Below are positions 8,338 to 16,521 of a stretch of DNA of 64,000 nt, piece after piece. The notes below the pieces were generated by a model, which was not told the origin of the DNA, made no database searches, and worked only from the letters and a program-made list of their open reading frames with translations. The number at the start of each line of letters is the position of its first letter. The stretch's first letter is position 1. Origin of the DNA: DATAMF01 sp964472565. Its GTDB lineage: Bacteria; Chloroflexota; Anaerolineae; Aggregatilineales; Aggregatilineaceae. The stretch is from positions 12,627 through 76,626 of the forward strand of contig CAYYNB010000006.1 in the NCBI GenBank assembly GCA_964472565.1, written 5' to 3'. The translations under genes and the position numbers were made by a program.

Positions 8338-9693
8338 TTATCCGCGATCCAGCGCTTCCTGCATCCGCTCTGCCGCATCATCCAATGCTTCTTTGGGACT
8401 CTTCATCCCGTTGAGTGCGGCGCTCAGCTCGGCGTCAAGATAAGTGTGCATTTCCTGCGTGACGGTGCTCTTGGGGTCCGACACGCCGTATTCGGTGAAA
8501 GTTTGGCCTAACAGAATGTTGGAAGGATAAACTTCGGGATCAAGCGCCGCCTGTGCCGACAAACGTGCAGGCACCTGACCGGAAGAAGCCCAATCCATCT
8601 GATGTTCGCTGACCCACCGGATCATCTTCATGACAGCGTCCAGTTTTTCACCTTTCAGGCCAGCAGGAACCATGAAGGTATGGGCGCTGAAGTAGGTTGC
8701 CTTGTTAGCGCCAAACTGCCAGTTCGGCCAGGCTATGCTGTTGATGTCGGTGAACAGCAGCGATTGGTTACGAAACCATGTGCCGGTGGGAAGAACCGCA
8801 ACCGTACCAGCCCCAAAACCTTGCCAGGTGTCGAACCCGGTGGCCGGTGGCGAGACGTGATACTTATAGACCAAATCAACGGCTTTCTGAAGTGCGGCGA
8901 CACCCGCCTCAGAATTCACCAGCACCTTCTTGCCATCTTCGCTGAGGTAGCTTCCACCCTCTTGGGCGATGCCGGCCATAAAGTTAACATTGATCCACTC
9001 GCCAACGGTGTAACCCCACTGCACCACATTTTCGGGATCGAAATCGGGGGACAGGGCGTTATTGCCATTTGCGTCGAGCGTCAACTTCTGGAACAACTCA
9101 ACCCAACCTTCATAAGTGGTTGGGGCGGTGGCGGGGTCGGTCGAGATTCCGGCAGCTTCGAACATATCGACATTGATCCACAGTCCGCGGCCATGATTAT
9201 CCAATGGAATACCATAGATCTTGCCGTCATACATCATGCCGTCCATGGTGGTCGCCGAAATATCATCATCCGGGAGCCAACCACCGCCAGAGGTGTACTG
9301 ATCTCCCAATTCCCGAAGCACGCCATAGCTGGCAAATTGAGGAATTTCACCTGCATGAAGCAAAAAGACATCTGGGGGTTCTTCTGCTACAAACGCGGTC
9401 TGGAGTTTCTGATAAAGGGTGTTCCAGATGATCATTTCGACTGTTACCGAAACATCGGGATTTTCTTCCGCAAATTTCCCCAACATTTCATTCAAAGTAA
9501 CGCCGTCTGAACCGGTAAGGCCATTCCAGAATGAAATGTGAGTGCCACCACTACCAATATCCGCCACGATGGGGGTCGCTGTGGGATCATCTTGCGCGAC
9601 GGTGGTGCCGACCATCATCGTAGACATCACAACGGCCACGCCCGCTATAAGCACGACCATCAGCAAACTAAGTAAATACGTGCGCTTAGGCAT
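8338..9693 (-). CDS. Sugar ABC transporter substrate-binding protein (family 1, CUT1)
   Basis: Extracytoplasmic binding protein, 451 residues. The signal peptide covers about residues 1-34 and ends TTVAQ. After it comes the family-1 fold with THISFWNGLTGSDG at the N-terminus and GRGLWINVDMFEAAGI in the middle. The Cys of a classical lipobox is not present, so it may be tethered in another way or released. It is the first gene of the operon and has a strong ribosome site (AAAGGAG, 8 nt from the ATG). The adjacent arabinofuranosidases point to arabino-oligosaccharides as ligand; this is inference. Being the first gene, followed by a hairpin, fits its need for higher expression than the permeases. 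Confidence 0.93.
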   Translation of the reverse strand: MPKRTYLLSLLMVVLIAGVAVVMSTMMVGTTVAQDDPTATPIVADIGSGGTHISFWNGLTGSDGVTLNEMLGKFAEENPDVSVTVEMIIWNTLYQKLQTAFVAEEPPDVFLLHAGEIPQFASYGVLRELGDQYTSGGGWLPDDDISATTMDGMMYDGKIYGIPLDNHGRGLWINVDMFEAAGISTDPATAPTTYEGWVELFQKLTLDANGNNALSPDFDPENVVQWGYTVGEWINVNFMAGIAQEGGSYLSEDGKKVLVNSEAGVAALQKAVDLVYKYHVSPPATGFDTWQGFGAGTVAVLPTGTWFRNQSLLFTDINSIAWPNWQFGANKATYFSAHTFMVPAGLKGEKLDAVMKMIRWVSEHQMDWASSGQVPARLSAQAALDPEVYPSNILLGQTFTEYGVSDPKSTVTQEMHTYLDAELSAALNGMKSPKEALDDAAERMQEALDRG

Positions 9694-10233
9694 TTGTTCA
9701 CTCCTTTTATTAGTAGAATTAACAAAATATGATTATGAGATATATTACACACTTTTAATCGATAGAGTCACCTCCTCCATCTATCAGGTACAACATTCAA
9801 GCTGAATTAGCCCGACGAATGAAGCGGATTATGCGTGGGACCCACCCCGCAAATCAGTTGTTTAGCGATTCGACTTTGTTGCCCACTTACCAGGCAACAC
9901 GAAATGAACTCCTGGTGAAGTTAAATGCAAACTATATCCACAAGCTGCTGAGGTTCAGCGTTGGGACTTTAGCAGACAATTAGAGATTGGTGTTATGAGA
10001 GGCGCGGCCAATGAGTACTATGTAATTTGTTTGGCCTGCTGATAAAACTTAAAAATCACAACGATCACCAATCACTTAAAAGCGAAAAATTCTATTTATT
10101 CGTATGCAGGTATACGTATTATAGAACAACTTTTATTTTCAAGTCAACTGGATCGGGTAATTTTGATCGGGTGATCCACTGCAAGGCCGGGGGATGCACG
10201 GTTCCACTGTATACCTGCCTCTGGAATCATCTA
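9694..10233. other. Intergenic region upstream of arabinan operon
   Basis: No convincing gene. It should hold the promoter and long leader of the arabinan operon (minus strand). Visible elements are a 7-bp hairpin TGTTGCC/GGCAACA (9877-9883 with 9893-9899), the palindrome GTGGGACCCAC (9835-9845), and CGTAT/ATACG arms (10101-10116) in an A/T-rich stretch. TGGATC/GATCCA (10149-10154 with 10173-10178) lies just past the SIS gene stop. I could not find a -35/-10 pair good enough to call. Confidence 0.5.
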
Positions 10234-10890
10234 TTACGTTGGACGGAAAAAAATCTCTTCCAGCATGGAACACAGCGTATGATAAACGGGCAGGTGGCGT
10301 TCTTGAATTTGCGCTGTATCCGCTCCCGGAACACAAATCGTTATCTCGCACAGATCGCGTAACATCCCCCCCTCTGGACCGGTCAGGCCAAGCGTATGCA
10401 GGCCAAAGGCACGCGCCACCCGGATGGCATTCAATACATTCGAGGCCTGCCCCGATGTACTGATACCCAATAACACATCTCCCGGACGTCCCAGCCCATA
10501 CACCTGCTGGGCGAAGACCATATCGGCGGCAACATCATTGATCAATGCTGTGCAGAGCGCACTGTGCCCGACCAAGGCCACTGCCGGAAGTGCCCCTTGT
10601 AAGTGTTCCGCGAGATAGTCTGCTTGTTCCGAATTGGCCGCACGCAGCCGTTCACGATCAATGGCAGAAACCGGGCGGCGCAGCCGGAAGCCTTTCATCA
10701 GTTCACCCACAATATGCTCACTGTCAGCCGCGCTGCCCCCATTCCCACAGACCAACAGTTTACCGCCCGTTTCGAATGTCTTTTTGAGCATCTCAAACGC
10801 GGCAGTGATCTCGCCGACATGGGGTGTGAGGTCAGGGTAGCGCTGGATTAAATCGAAAACTCGTTCAGATGAAGGTTCAAGATATGACAT
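10234..10890 (-). CDS. SIS-domain phosphosugar isomerase, GmhA/DiaA-like
   Basis: Single SIS domain of 218 residues. The phosphosugar-binding motif GNGGSAADSEH is at 49-59, and STSGQASNVL follows in the second binding loop. The C-terminal QERHLPVYHTLCSMLEE is the signature of sedoheptulose-7-phosphate isomerase (GmhA) and its relative DiaA. GmhA makes D-glycero-D-manno-heptose 7-phosphate for surface heptose. Chloroflexota usually lack LPS, so here it more likely serves S-layer or exopolysaccharide glycans or another phosphosugar step. No other heptose genes are nearby. The gene stands alone on the minus strand, back-to-back with the two-component cluster. Confidence 0.85.
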   Translation of the reverse strand: MSYLEPSSERVFDLIQRYPDLTPHVGEITAAFEMLKKTFETGGKLLVCGNGGSAADSEHIVGELMKGFRLRRPVSAIDRERLRAANSEQADYLAEHLQGALPAVALVGHSALCTALINDVAADMVFAQQVYGLGRPGDVLLGISTSGQASNVLNAIRVARAFGLHTLGLTGPEGGMLRDLCEITICVPGADTAQIQERHLPVYHTLCSMLEEIFFRPT

Positions 10891-11564
10891 AGATCAGTCC
10901 TTATTTAGCTGATACATCATTTCCTTCCCGCCACTGTAGCAAAAACGGAGAATCAACATGCTTTGCGGCGGGAGATTTCAAGCCAGAAAGCCGGAGTATA
11001 GCACACACTGTCCGGCTAACCCGATAGCGAGATGCTGACAGGTTGAGGTATTCGTTGAGCAGAAATTCCCCGACAGAAATAGTTTGCTTTTCGGCAGGCT
11101 GCCCCGTATTCAGCGCTATTTACCACCAACGAACAAAAAGGGGCGGGTAAGTTTTTCGATCCAAAATCGACAAAACTCCAGCTCACGCCGCGAAAAACAC
11201 CGAAACCAGCTTTTGCCAGGCCATCTCCCCATTTCTCCCGCCATCCTCGGCCAGTATTTGTTTCAGTTATAGGATTTTGAAGTAAATATAAAGAGCTTAT
11301 TTACATCCTGCTCTATTTCATTCATTCTCATCCTTCAATAATTAGTTGGTTAGGCTGCAACAATAGTTATCGTTCAACGGAGACTGCTAACGGTATTGTT
11401 TGGATTGGTGTCTTAAACTTTTTATTTAATGAGTTTTTAATTGACAAACTGACAGTGAAGAGTAATGATGTGAATGGGTGCATTGCTTATTAAGCAAGGG
11501 AAGCGCATTAAATCAGGGGGGGCGACGCACATTTTCGTGATGTTCGCTGAATAGGCCGGGGGTT
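10891..11564. other. Divergent intergenic region between SIS gene and kinase cluster
   Basis: No gene is supported over 674 bp. The right part becomes strongly A/T-rich and carries the promoter candidate at 11441-11469. A short palindrome GGCAGGCTGCC is at 11093-11103. I see no clear operator or terminator elsewhere in the stretch. Confidence 0.5.
11441..11469 (+). promoter_or_regulatory. Candidate sigma70-type promoter for two-component cluster
   Basis: A perfect -35 box TTGACA (11441-11446), a 17-nt spacer and AATGAT (4 of 6 matches) as the -10 box. The predicted start leaves a leader of about 90 nt before the kinase ATG. The match is good but the -10 is imperfect. Confidence 0.5.
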
Positions 11565-13463
11565 ATGTTCAAGAAATTCGCAAGCTATTATGGCAACCTG
11601 AAGATTAGCAATAAACTCAGTTTGGGTTTCGCACTACTACTTGCCATGATCATCCTAAGCAATATCGCCACTGCTGCTATCCAGATGATCCTTATCGATC
11701 CTGCCCGTGAAAGCTCGAAAAAAGCTAACGACGAAATGATGTTGGGCCAGGCGCTTGGTTTCAACTTCAGTCTAGGACGCAGCTTCGAGGGGAGTATTAT
11801 CCCAAGTTATCTTGCGTATGGATACGAAGGAGTCACGAATCTCTATGCGAACCATATGCCTTATCTGGATGAGTCGCTCAACAAACTGAGTGATCTGGAA
11901 GCCAAGCAAGCCCAAAAACAAGACCCAGAAAAAATAACGGCACTTGGGGAAATACGCCAGCTCATCACTGACTATCGTATTTTCACAAGTGATCTGCAAA
12001 GCGGCATGATCGAACGTGGTGACATCTCGCTAGGATTAGGTGGCGACATCATCGCGTTGCTGAACCGTGTCAATGAGTCCATAGACGCCAGCACAGCCAT
12101 TAATTATGCAACCAACTACATCACGAAGTTCGACATCCAATCAGGGTTATTTTTCCCGCAGTCGCTGACTGAGCTTGAGGTGGCTGTTGAAGCCTCCGAT
12201 CTTCCCGACTCACAGCGCCAGGAACTGGTGGAGCTGGTTCATCAAAGTAATGCCGCCTTTCAAAATCTGCTTACTCTGGATGCGCGTTTAATCCAGGGCT
12301 TTACAGATCTGGACTCGGTTGGAACACCCGTCTCAGCAGCGGTTGATGCAATGGTTGAGGGCAAAGTACAAGAGCAGCGCGAAGCGGAACAGCGGTTAAA
12401 CCATGCTGAAAGAATACAATTGTTCCTGAGCATGGTTATTTTGGCCATTGCTATTCTCGTTGGATTAACCGTTGCCTATTTTACAGGACGGTTAATCTCG
12501 CAACCCGTGATGGAATTAACTACCATCTCGCAGCAAATCGCCAAAGGGGACTACAGCCAGCACGCAACCATTTATCATTCGGACGAAATAGGTCAGCTTG
12601 CCCAATCATTTAATTCGATGATTGATACGGTGGCGCAACGTGAAACCGAACTGGTACATCAAGCAGAAAAGCTGCGGGTAGCAACGGCCTCGGCCAAAGA
12701 AGCAGCCCGTTTAAAAAGCGAATTTCTAGCCAATATGTCACACGAACTTCGGACACCGCTCAATGCTATCATTGGTTACAGTGATATGTTGCTCATGGGC
12801 ATGACCGGTAGCCTGAACGATAACCAGCATCATAAAATTGAACGCCTGCGCGAAAACGGCACACGGCTGTTAACCCTGATCAACGATATTCTTGATCTCA
12901 CACGCATCGAAGCGCGTCGGGTTGACATCATTGCCAAGCCTTTCGATCTGCGTCCTTTGATCAGGCGTCTTGCATCCCAGGTGGAAGTGCTGGCGCAAGA
13001 TAAAGGGTTGGATTTCGAAGTAGACGTTGCCTCCGATGTCCCTGAAAAGATTACGGGAGATGAAAAACGACTGGAGCAGATTATTGTTAATCTGTTGTCC
13101 AATGCATTCAAATTTACGTCACAGGGAAAGGTTGCGCTTAAAGTCTGGACTACCGGGCAAATCTGGCAAATCGCCGTTAGCGATACAGGCATTGGTATTC
13201 CTCCGCATGCCCGTTCCCTGATCTTCGAAGAATTTCGCCAGTTAGATGGCTCATCCAACCGTGTTTATAAAGGGACAGGCCTCGGACTTGCCATCACGCG
13301 TAACCTGGTGCGCTTGATGGATGGGCAGATCACCGTAGACAGCGAACTTGGGCAGGGCAGTACATTTACAGTAACATTTCCTCTTGTACAGCCTGAACAA
13401 GACTCGCAAATTCTTGGGCAGTCACAATCCGCCCCAGAACTCGTGGAGACATCAAATGTTTGA
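11565..13463 (+). CDS. Membrane sensor histidine kinase (sensor - HAMP - HisKA - HATPase)
   Basis: Transmembrane sensor kinase of 632 residues. Membrane segment 1 lies at about 20-42, then a helical extracellular sensor region of about 240 residues, and membrane segment 2 at about 284-305. A HAMP domain follows (about 306-358, starting GRLISQPVMEL), then a coiled linker and the HisKA helix with phospho-acceptor His393 in SHELRTPLNAI. The ATPase domain has the N box (NLLSNAFKF, near 503), G1 (DTGIGIP) and G2 (GTGLGLAI) boxes. There is no receiver domain of its own. The receiver gene starts inside its last codons, so signalling to the three free receivers is likely. The stimulus is unknown. Confidence 0.95.
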   Translation: MFKKFASYYGNLKISNKLSLGFALLLAMIILSNIATAAIQMILIDPARESSKKANDEMMLGQALGFNFSLGRSFEGSIIPSYLAYGYEGVTNLYANHMPYLDESLNKLSDLEAKQAQKQDPEKITALGEIRQLITDYRIFTSDLQSGMIERGDISLGLGGDIIALLNRVNESIDASTAINYATNYITKFDIQSGLFFPQSLTELEVAVEASDLPDSQRQELVELVHQSNAAFQNLLTLDARLIQGFTDLDSVGTPVSAAVDAMVEGKVQEQREAEQRLNHAERIQLFLSMVILAIAILVGLTVAYFTGRLISQPVMELTTISQQIAKGDYSQHATIYHSDEIGQLAQSFNSMIDTVAQRETELVHQAEKLRVATASAKEAARLKSEFLANMSHELRTPLNAIIGYSDMLLMGMTGSLNDNQHHKIERLRENGTRLLTLINDILDLTRIEARRVDIIAKPFDLRPLIRRLASQVEVLAQDKGLDFEVDVASDVPEKITGDEKRLEQIIVNLLSNAFKFTSQGKVALKVWTTGQIWQIAVSDTGIGIPPHARSLIFEEFRQLDGSSNRVYKGTGLGLAITRNLVRLMDGQITVDSELGQGSTFTVTFPLVQPEQDSQILGQSQSAPELVETSNV

Positions 13464-13866
13464 TTTAACTGACCCCAAAACGTGGTCCGTGCTGGTGGTT
13501 GACGACGAACCCGACAATGTGGATGTCACCGCAGAGGTGCTCACCTTTCTGGGCGTAAAGGTTCAAACAGCAGCGAACGGCGAAGAAGGATTAGAAGTTC
13601 TCAAAAGTTTTGCACCCGACCTTATCCTGCTGGACCTTTCAATGCCCAAGATGGATGGCTGGGTCATGCGCCATCAGATCAAAGCCAATCCGCTTACGGC
13701 TCACATTCCGATCCTGGCCTTGTCAGCACATGCGATGACCGGAGACAAACAACGAGCGCTTGATGCCGGGTTTGACGGCTATTTAACCAAGCCAATTTAT
13801 ATTGCATCTTTGATCGATGATATTCGAGCCGAACTACAAAACAAGTCAGAGAGTGCGAAGCCATGA
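13456..13866 (+). CDS. Stand-alone response regulator receiver (1)
   Basis: Single CheY-like receiver of 136 residues. Acidic pocket VVDDEPD, phospho-acceptor Asp60 (LILLDLSMPKMDGW), conserved Ser in ALSAHAM and Lys112 in LTKPI. There is no DNA-binding or enzymatic output domain, so it is a phosphotransfer or allosteric partner. The start at ATG 13456 overlaps the kinase stop by 8 bp and follows GTGGAGA. A longer reading frame starting at 13384 would run far into the kinase gene and is not favoured. Confidence 0.93.
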   Translation: MFDLTDPKTWSVLVVDDEPDNVDVTAEVLTFLGVKVQTAANGEEGLEVLKSFAPDLILLDLSMPKMDGWVMRHQIKANPLTAHIPILALSAHAMTGDKQRALDAGFDGYLTKPIYIASLIDDIRAELQNKSESAKP

Positions 13867-14240
13867 ATTCGAACGATTTGATGATCGTTGTTGAAGACGA
13901 AGCGGATAGCATGGAACTGGTTCAGGGGCTGTTAAGCTATCATGGTATCAGTAACATGGGAGCCTCGACTGCGGAAGAAGCCTTGAAGTTACTTCAAACC
14001 ACCATGCCGGTGCTCATTATCATCGATCTCTCGTTGCCCGGTATGAATGGGTGGAGTCTGCTCAACGAGATTCGGAAAAACAAAAAGCTCGCGAATATCC
14101 CCTGTGTCGCTATTACGGCTTATCACACCGCCGAACTCGCACATGAAGCAATTGAAGCCGGATTTGACGCCTATTTTGCGAAGCCATTAGATGCGACTTC
14201 CTTCGTCCGCGAATTAGTGGGAATTATCGAATCATTGTGA
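13863..14240 (+). CDS. Stand-alone response regulator receiver (2)
   Basis: Receiver-only protein of 125 residues. Acidic residues VVEDEAD, phospho-acceptor Asp55 (IIIDLSLPGMNGW), conserved Thr (AITAYHT) and Lys in FAKPLDA. The ATG overlaps the previous stop (ATGA), which shows translational coupling. Like its neighbours it lacks an output domain. It resembles receiver (1) in the alpha-4/beta-5 area, so the pair probably arose by duplication. Confidence 0.93.
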   Translation: MNSNDLMIVVEDEADSMELVQGLLSYHGISNMGASTAEEALKLLQTTMPVLIIIDLSLPGMNGWSLLNEIRKNKKLANIPCVAITAYHTAELAHEAIEAGFDAYFAKPLDATSFVRELVGIIESL

Positions 14241-14247
14241 GGGAAAC

Positions 14248-14661
14248 ATGGCGAAAATTCTGATCGTTGAGGATAACGTTGATCTGGCCGAAACCTATCG
14301 TGACTTTCTGGAATTTGCGGGCCATGTTGTCACGCTTGTGTATAATGGAACTGAGGCAATCGAGTATTTGATTCGTAGGCGGTTGGTACCCGATGTCATT
14401 ATTCTGGATATGCAGTTGCCCGGAGACTCCGGAGTAGTCGTTCTCGGCCTTATCCGTGGTATGCCACGTCTCGTGCGGGCCAAAGTGATCATCGCCAGTG
14501 GGCACACCGATATTAGCCAGTGGGCAATTAAACAATGGGGTGCCGATCTGTTCCTGCAAAAACCGATCTCGTTAGAGGTACTCAAAAGGACGATTGATGA
14601 CTTCAGCATTAGTTCCGCCTCCCCATCCTCAGGGTTATACTCCGAACTCCCAACCGCTTGA
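14248..14661 (+). CDS. Stand-alone response regulator receiver (3)
   Basis: Third receiver-only protein, 137 residues. Acidic pocket IVEDNVD, phospho-acceptor Asp54 (VIILDMQLPGDSG), switch Ser in IIASGHTD and Lys in FLQKPIS. A Ser/Pro-rich tail (about residues 122-137) is encoded by DNA that also encodes the start of the next kinase in another frame. It has a GAGGGAAAC ribosome site. Receiver (3) is the most diverged of the three and may talk to the following kinase. Confidence 0.92.
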   Translation: MAKILIVEDNVDLAETYRDFLEFAGHVVTLVYNGTEAIEYLIRRRLVPDVIILDMQLPGDSGVVVLGLIRGMPRLVRAKVIIASGHTDISQWAIKQWGADLFLQKPISLEVLKRTIDDFSISSASPSSGLYSELPTA

Positions 14662-15376
14662 CGTAGCGGCCCTGGTGCAGGTTATGCGGCAGATGTCGCA
14701 TGACATGCGCGGTATTCTGGCAGTTTTGACGACCACCAGCGATATGCTGGTGCGTGGCATGTATGGGGAACTATCCCCTCAACAGGCCCGTGCCAGTGAG
14801 CGTCTTCAGCGCAACAGTACGCTCTTAGTAAATTTACTTGACGATCTAATTACATTTATAAAGGCAGATGCAAATCAACTCCCGCTGAATGCGCTTCCCT
14901 TTGATCCACGCATGTTGCTAACGGAGATACAAAAACAAACTTCTTCATTCGCCGAATCTAAGAGACTTAAGCTCAATTGGGTTGTTGGGACCAATCTGCC
15001 AGAAACATTGGTAGGTGATGTCTCTATTATCCGGCGTATCTTGTTAGCTCTGCTGTGGAATGCGCTGGGCTTTACTGATGCGGGCGAAGTCTGGATGGAT
15101 TCTAGTTGGACCGCCGATCAACAGTGGTTGATCACGGTTCGCGATAGCGGTTCCGGTATTCCGGCAGGTGATGAGCTAAAAATTTTTCAGCCGTTTTACC
15201 GGGGCGAAAAACGGCCTCAAATGCCTACCCCCGGTTTTGGATTAGGCTTGGCAATGGCTTCAAGGGTCGCGCAGCTTATGCATGGTCGTGTCAGCCTGGA
15301 ACAAACTGGACCATCTGGCAGCATCTTCTGCCTACATTTACCCTTATCTATTGCTAAATCATCACTGATACCGTAA
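14597..15376 (+). CDS. Soluble histidine kinase (HisKA - HATPase)
   Basis: Cytosolic kinase of 259 residues with no sensor domain. A short Pro-rich N-terminus (1-20) is followed by a HisKA helix with His35 in MSHDMRGIL. The ATPase domain has a degenerate N box (LLALLWNALGFT), then VRDSGSGIP and GFGLGLAMA. The H box lacks the common E-L-R-T-P pattern (DMRGI instead), so it could work partly as a phosphatase or phosphotransfer protein. The ATG at 14597 follows AAAGGA and overlaps the previous gene by 65 bp. It probably receives input through receiver (3) rather than from outside the cell. Confidence 0.9.
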   Translation: MTSALVPPPHPQGYTPNSQPLDVAALVQVMRQMSHDMRGILAVLTTTSDMLVRGMYGELSPQQARASERLQRNSTLLVNLLDDLITFIKADANQLPLNALPFDPRMLLTEIQKQTSSFAESKRLKLNWVVGTNLPETLVGDVSIIRRILLALLWNALGFTDAGEVWMDSSWTADQQWLITVRDSGSGIPAGDELKIFQPFYRGEKRPQMPTPGFGLGLAMASRVAQLMHGRVSLEQTGPSGSIFCLHLPLSIAKSSLIP

Positions 15377-15777
15377 CACCCGAACTAAAGTATTGTGGCT
15401 GGATGCGTATATCAGCACCCAGTTCTGGACAATATTCTGGTATGTCGCAGGCAACGAAATATGGACAGCACAAAATTGTGATTGACGATAAACATCACAT
15501 TACCCTGTTTTTCTCTGCGATCAGTCCCTTCTATTCCGGCTGGAGTATCTAGTAGGGGCAGAATCGCTTTCTCCGTTCCAAGCCAGCCGTCATAAATTCC
15601 TTGCCTGAACTGAATCCCAGATGAATGAGGGTGGGGCATAAATAACCACCCTCCCATGTTCATTTTACTGGCGCTATACGCCTGGAACCTGATCGTGCTG
15701 TTGAATTTTCTCCATAATCGTTTGTTGGGTGTGGTCAAACCCCTGTGATTTATGTCCTACCCTCATAACTTAACTGC
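15377..15777. other. Intergenic region after two-component cluster
   Basis: No gene is called. A 108-codon open frame on the minus strand (15412-15738) has no ribosome site or family resemblance. A hairpin GAGGGTGG/CCACCCTC (15627-15634 with 15646-15653, 11-nt loop) may mark the 3' end of the kinase transcript, but no T-run follows. Confidence 0.4.
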
Positions 15778-15806
15778 TTGACACAGAATTTTTGTCATGT
15801 TATGCT
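15778..15806 (+). promoter_or_regulatory. Strong promoter of the Dpp/Opp-type importer operon
   Basis: A perfect -35 box TTGACA (15778-15783), exactly 17 nt spacer, then TATGCT with an upstream TG (extended -10). Transcription should begin near 15813, inside the operator that starts 4 bp below the -10 box. The layout is that of a repressor-blocked promoter. Confidence 0.75.
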
Positions 15807-15809
15807 GAT

Positions 15810-15823
15810 TACAAGCGTTTGCA
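15810..15823. promoter_or_regulatory. LacI-family operator copy 1
   Basis: TACAAGCGTTTGCA, a near-palindrome around a central CG, the hallmark of LacI/GalR-family sites. It overlaps the predicted transcription start. It matches copy 2 at 15940 in 13 of 14 positions. The cognate repressor is not identifiable; the operator of the second lacI-type gene in this window is different. Confidence 0.75.
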
Positions 15824-15939
15824 GAAATCATTATCCAGGGAAATGTTTAGATTATTCTGTCTAAACTTATCTGGGGTTCTTTATAAACGAGGATAACCGT
15901 CTCTTTTAAAGGCTGTTGTTTTCTTTTTGGACTTTTAAC

Positions 15940-15953
15940 TGCAAGCGTTTGCA
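15940..15953. promoter_or_regulatory. LacI-family operator copy 2
   Basis: TGCAAGCGTTTGCA, an almost perfect CG-centred palindrome. Its centre lies 130 bp downstream of copy 1. The pair could support DNA looping by a tetrameric repressor or a roadblock to transcription. Confidence 0.75.
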
Positions 15954-16521
15954 AAAATTTATAGTTTCAGAAGTGTTCAATGAAACGTTCAAAATTAAAT
16001 CCTAAAGCTTCCGTCCATCATACTATCCATCATCCTGGCGTATCCATAACCCGACCTACGCTGAACAGTAAGTGTGTAGTGCCCAGGGATAGCCAATTTT
16101 CCCCCTATGTCTACAAACTAGGTTCTATAATTCAGATTCACTGGGTGCCAGGCGAGCATATCAAACACGACAAACACGCGTGTCCTTCGACTTATCCGAT
16201 TAGACACACGACTAGTTAAGCCTATTCCAAAATCAGGTGCGCTTTTGCCTGATGAGAGCAGGAAGTCCGCCAGACAAGAGACCTCGCCAAAGATTCTTAT
16301 TCGGCGGAATTCCTACTGTGCAGCAACAAGAGAGGAGGTGCCTTTCAACCAAAGAGACAAGTGCTCGACCAGTCTCCTCTAGGCTACGGTTCTCGTTGCC
16401 GGTTTGTCTATTATATCAGCAGCGGAACAGTCTATATAGAGTCTTTCTCTGGCGAGCCTGTCGATAAATATTTTCCGTTTCAGATGTGATAGAAGTTTGG
16501 TTAGTTCTGAAGGAGATGAAG
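15954..16521 (+). promoter_or_regulatory. Long structured 5' leader of the importer mRNA
   Basis: About 570 nt with no credible gene before the binding-protein ATG. Several stems follow each other near the 3' end: ATCAGG/CCTGAT (16232-16253); 12-nt arms AGGAAGTCCGCC and GGCGGAATTCCT with one mismatch (16260-16271 with 16303-16314); AGAGGAG/CTCCTCT (16331-16337 with 16374-16380); GGC-ACG/CGT-GCC (16382-16400). The palindrome ACACGCGTGT is at 16174-16183. This density suggests a folded leader RNA. No known riboswitch was recognised. Confidence 0.45.

Noticed and set aside
8602..9510. 302-codon plus-strand frame opposite the sugar-binding-protein gene
   Set aside because: Antisense shadow of a well-supported gene, no ribosome site or domain pattern.
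15412..15738. Possible 108-residue minus-strand gene between the kinase and importer operons
   Set aside because: No ribosome site, no family resemblance and it spans a hairpin; a decayed gene cannot be excluded but is not supported.
15980..16219. 79-codon frame in the importer leader
   Set aside because: No ribosome site; composition unlike the neighbouring genes. The region is better explained as leader RNA.
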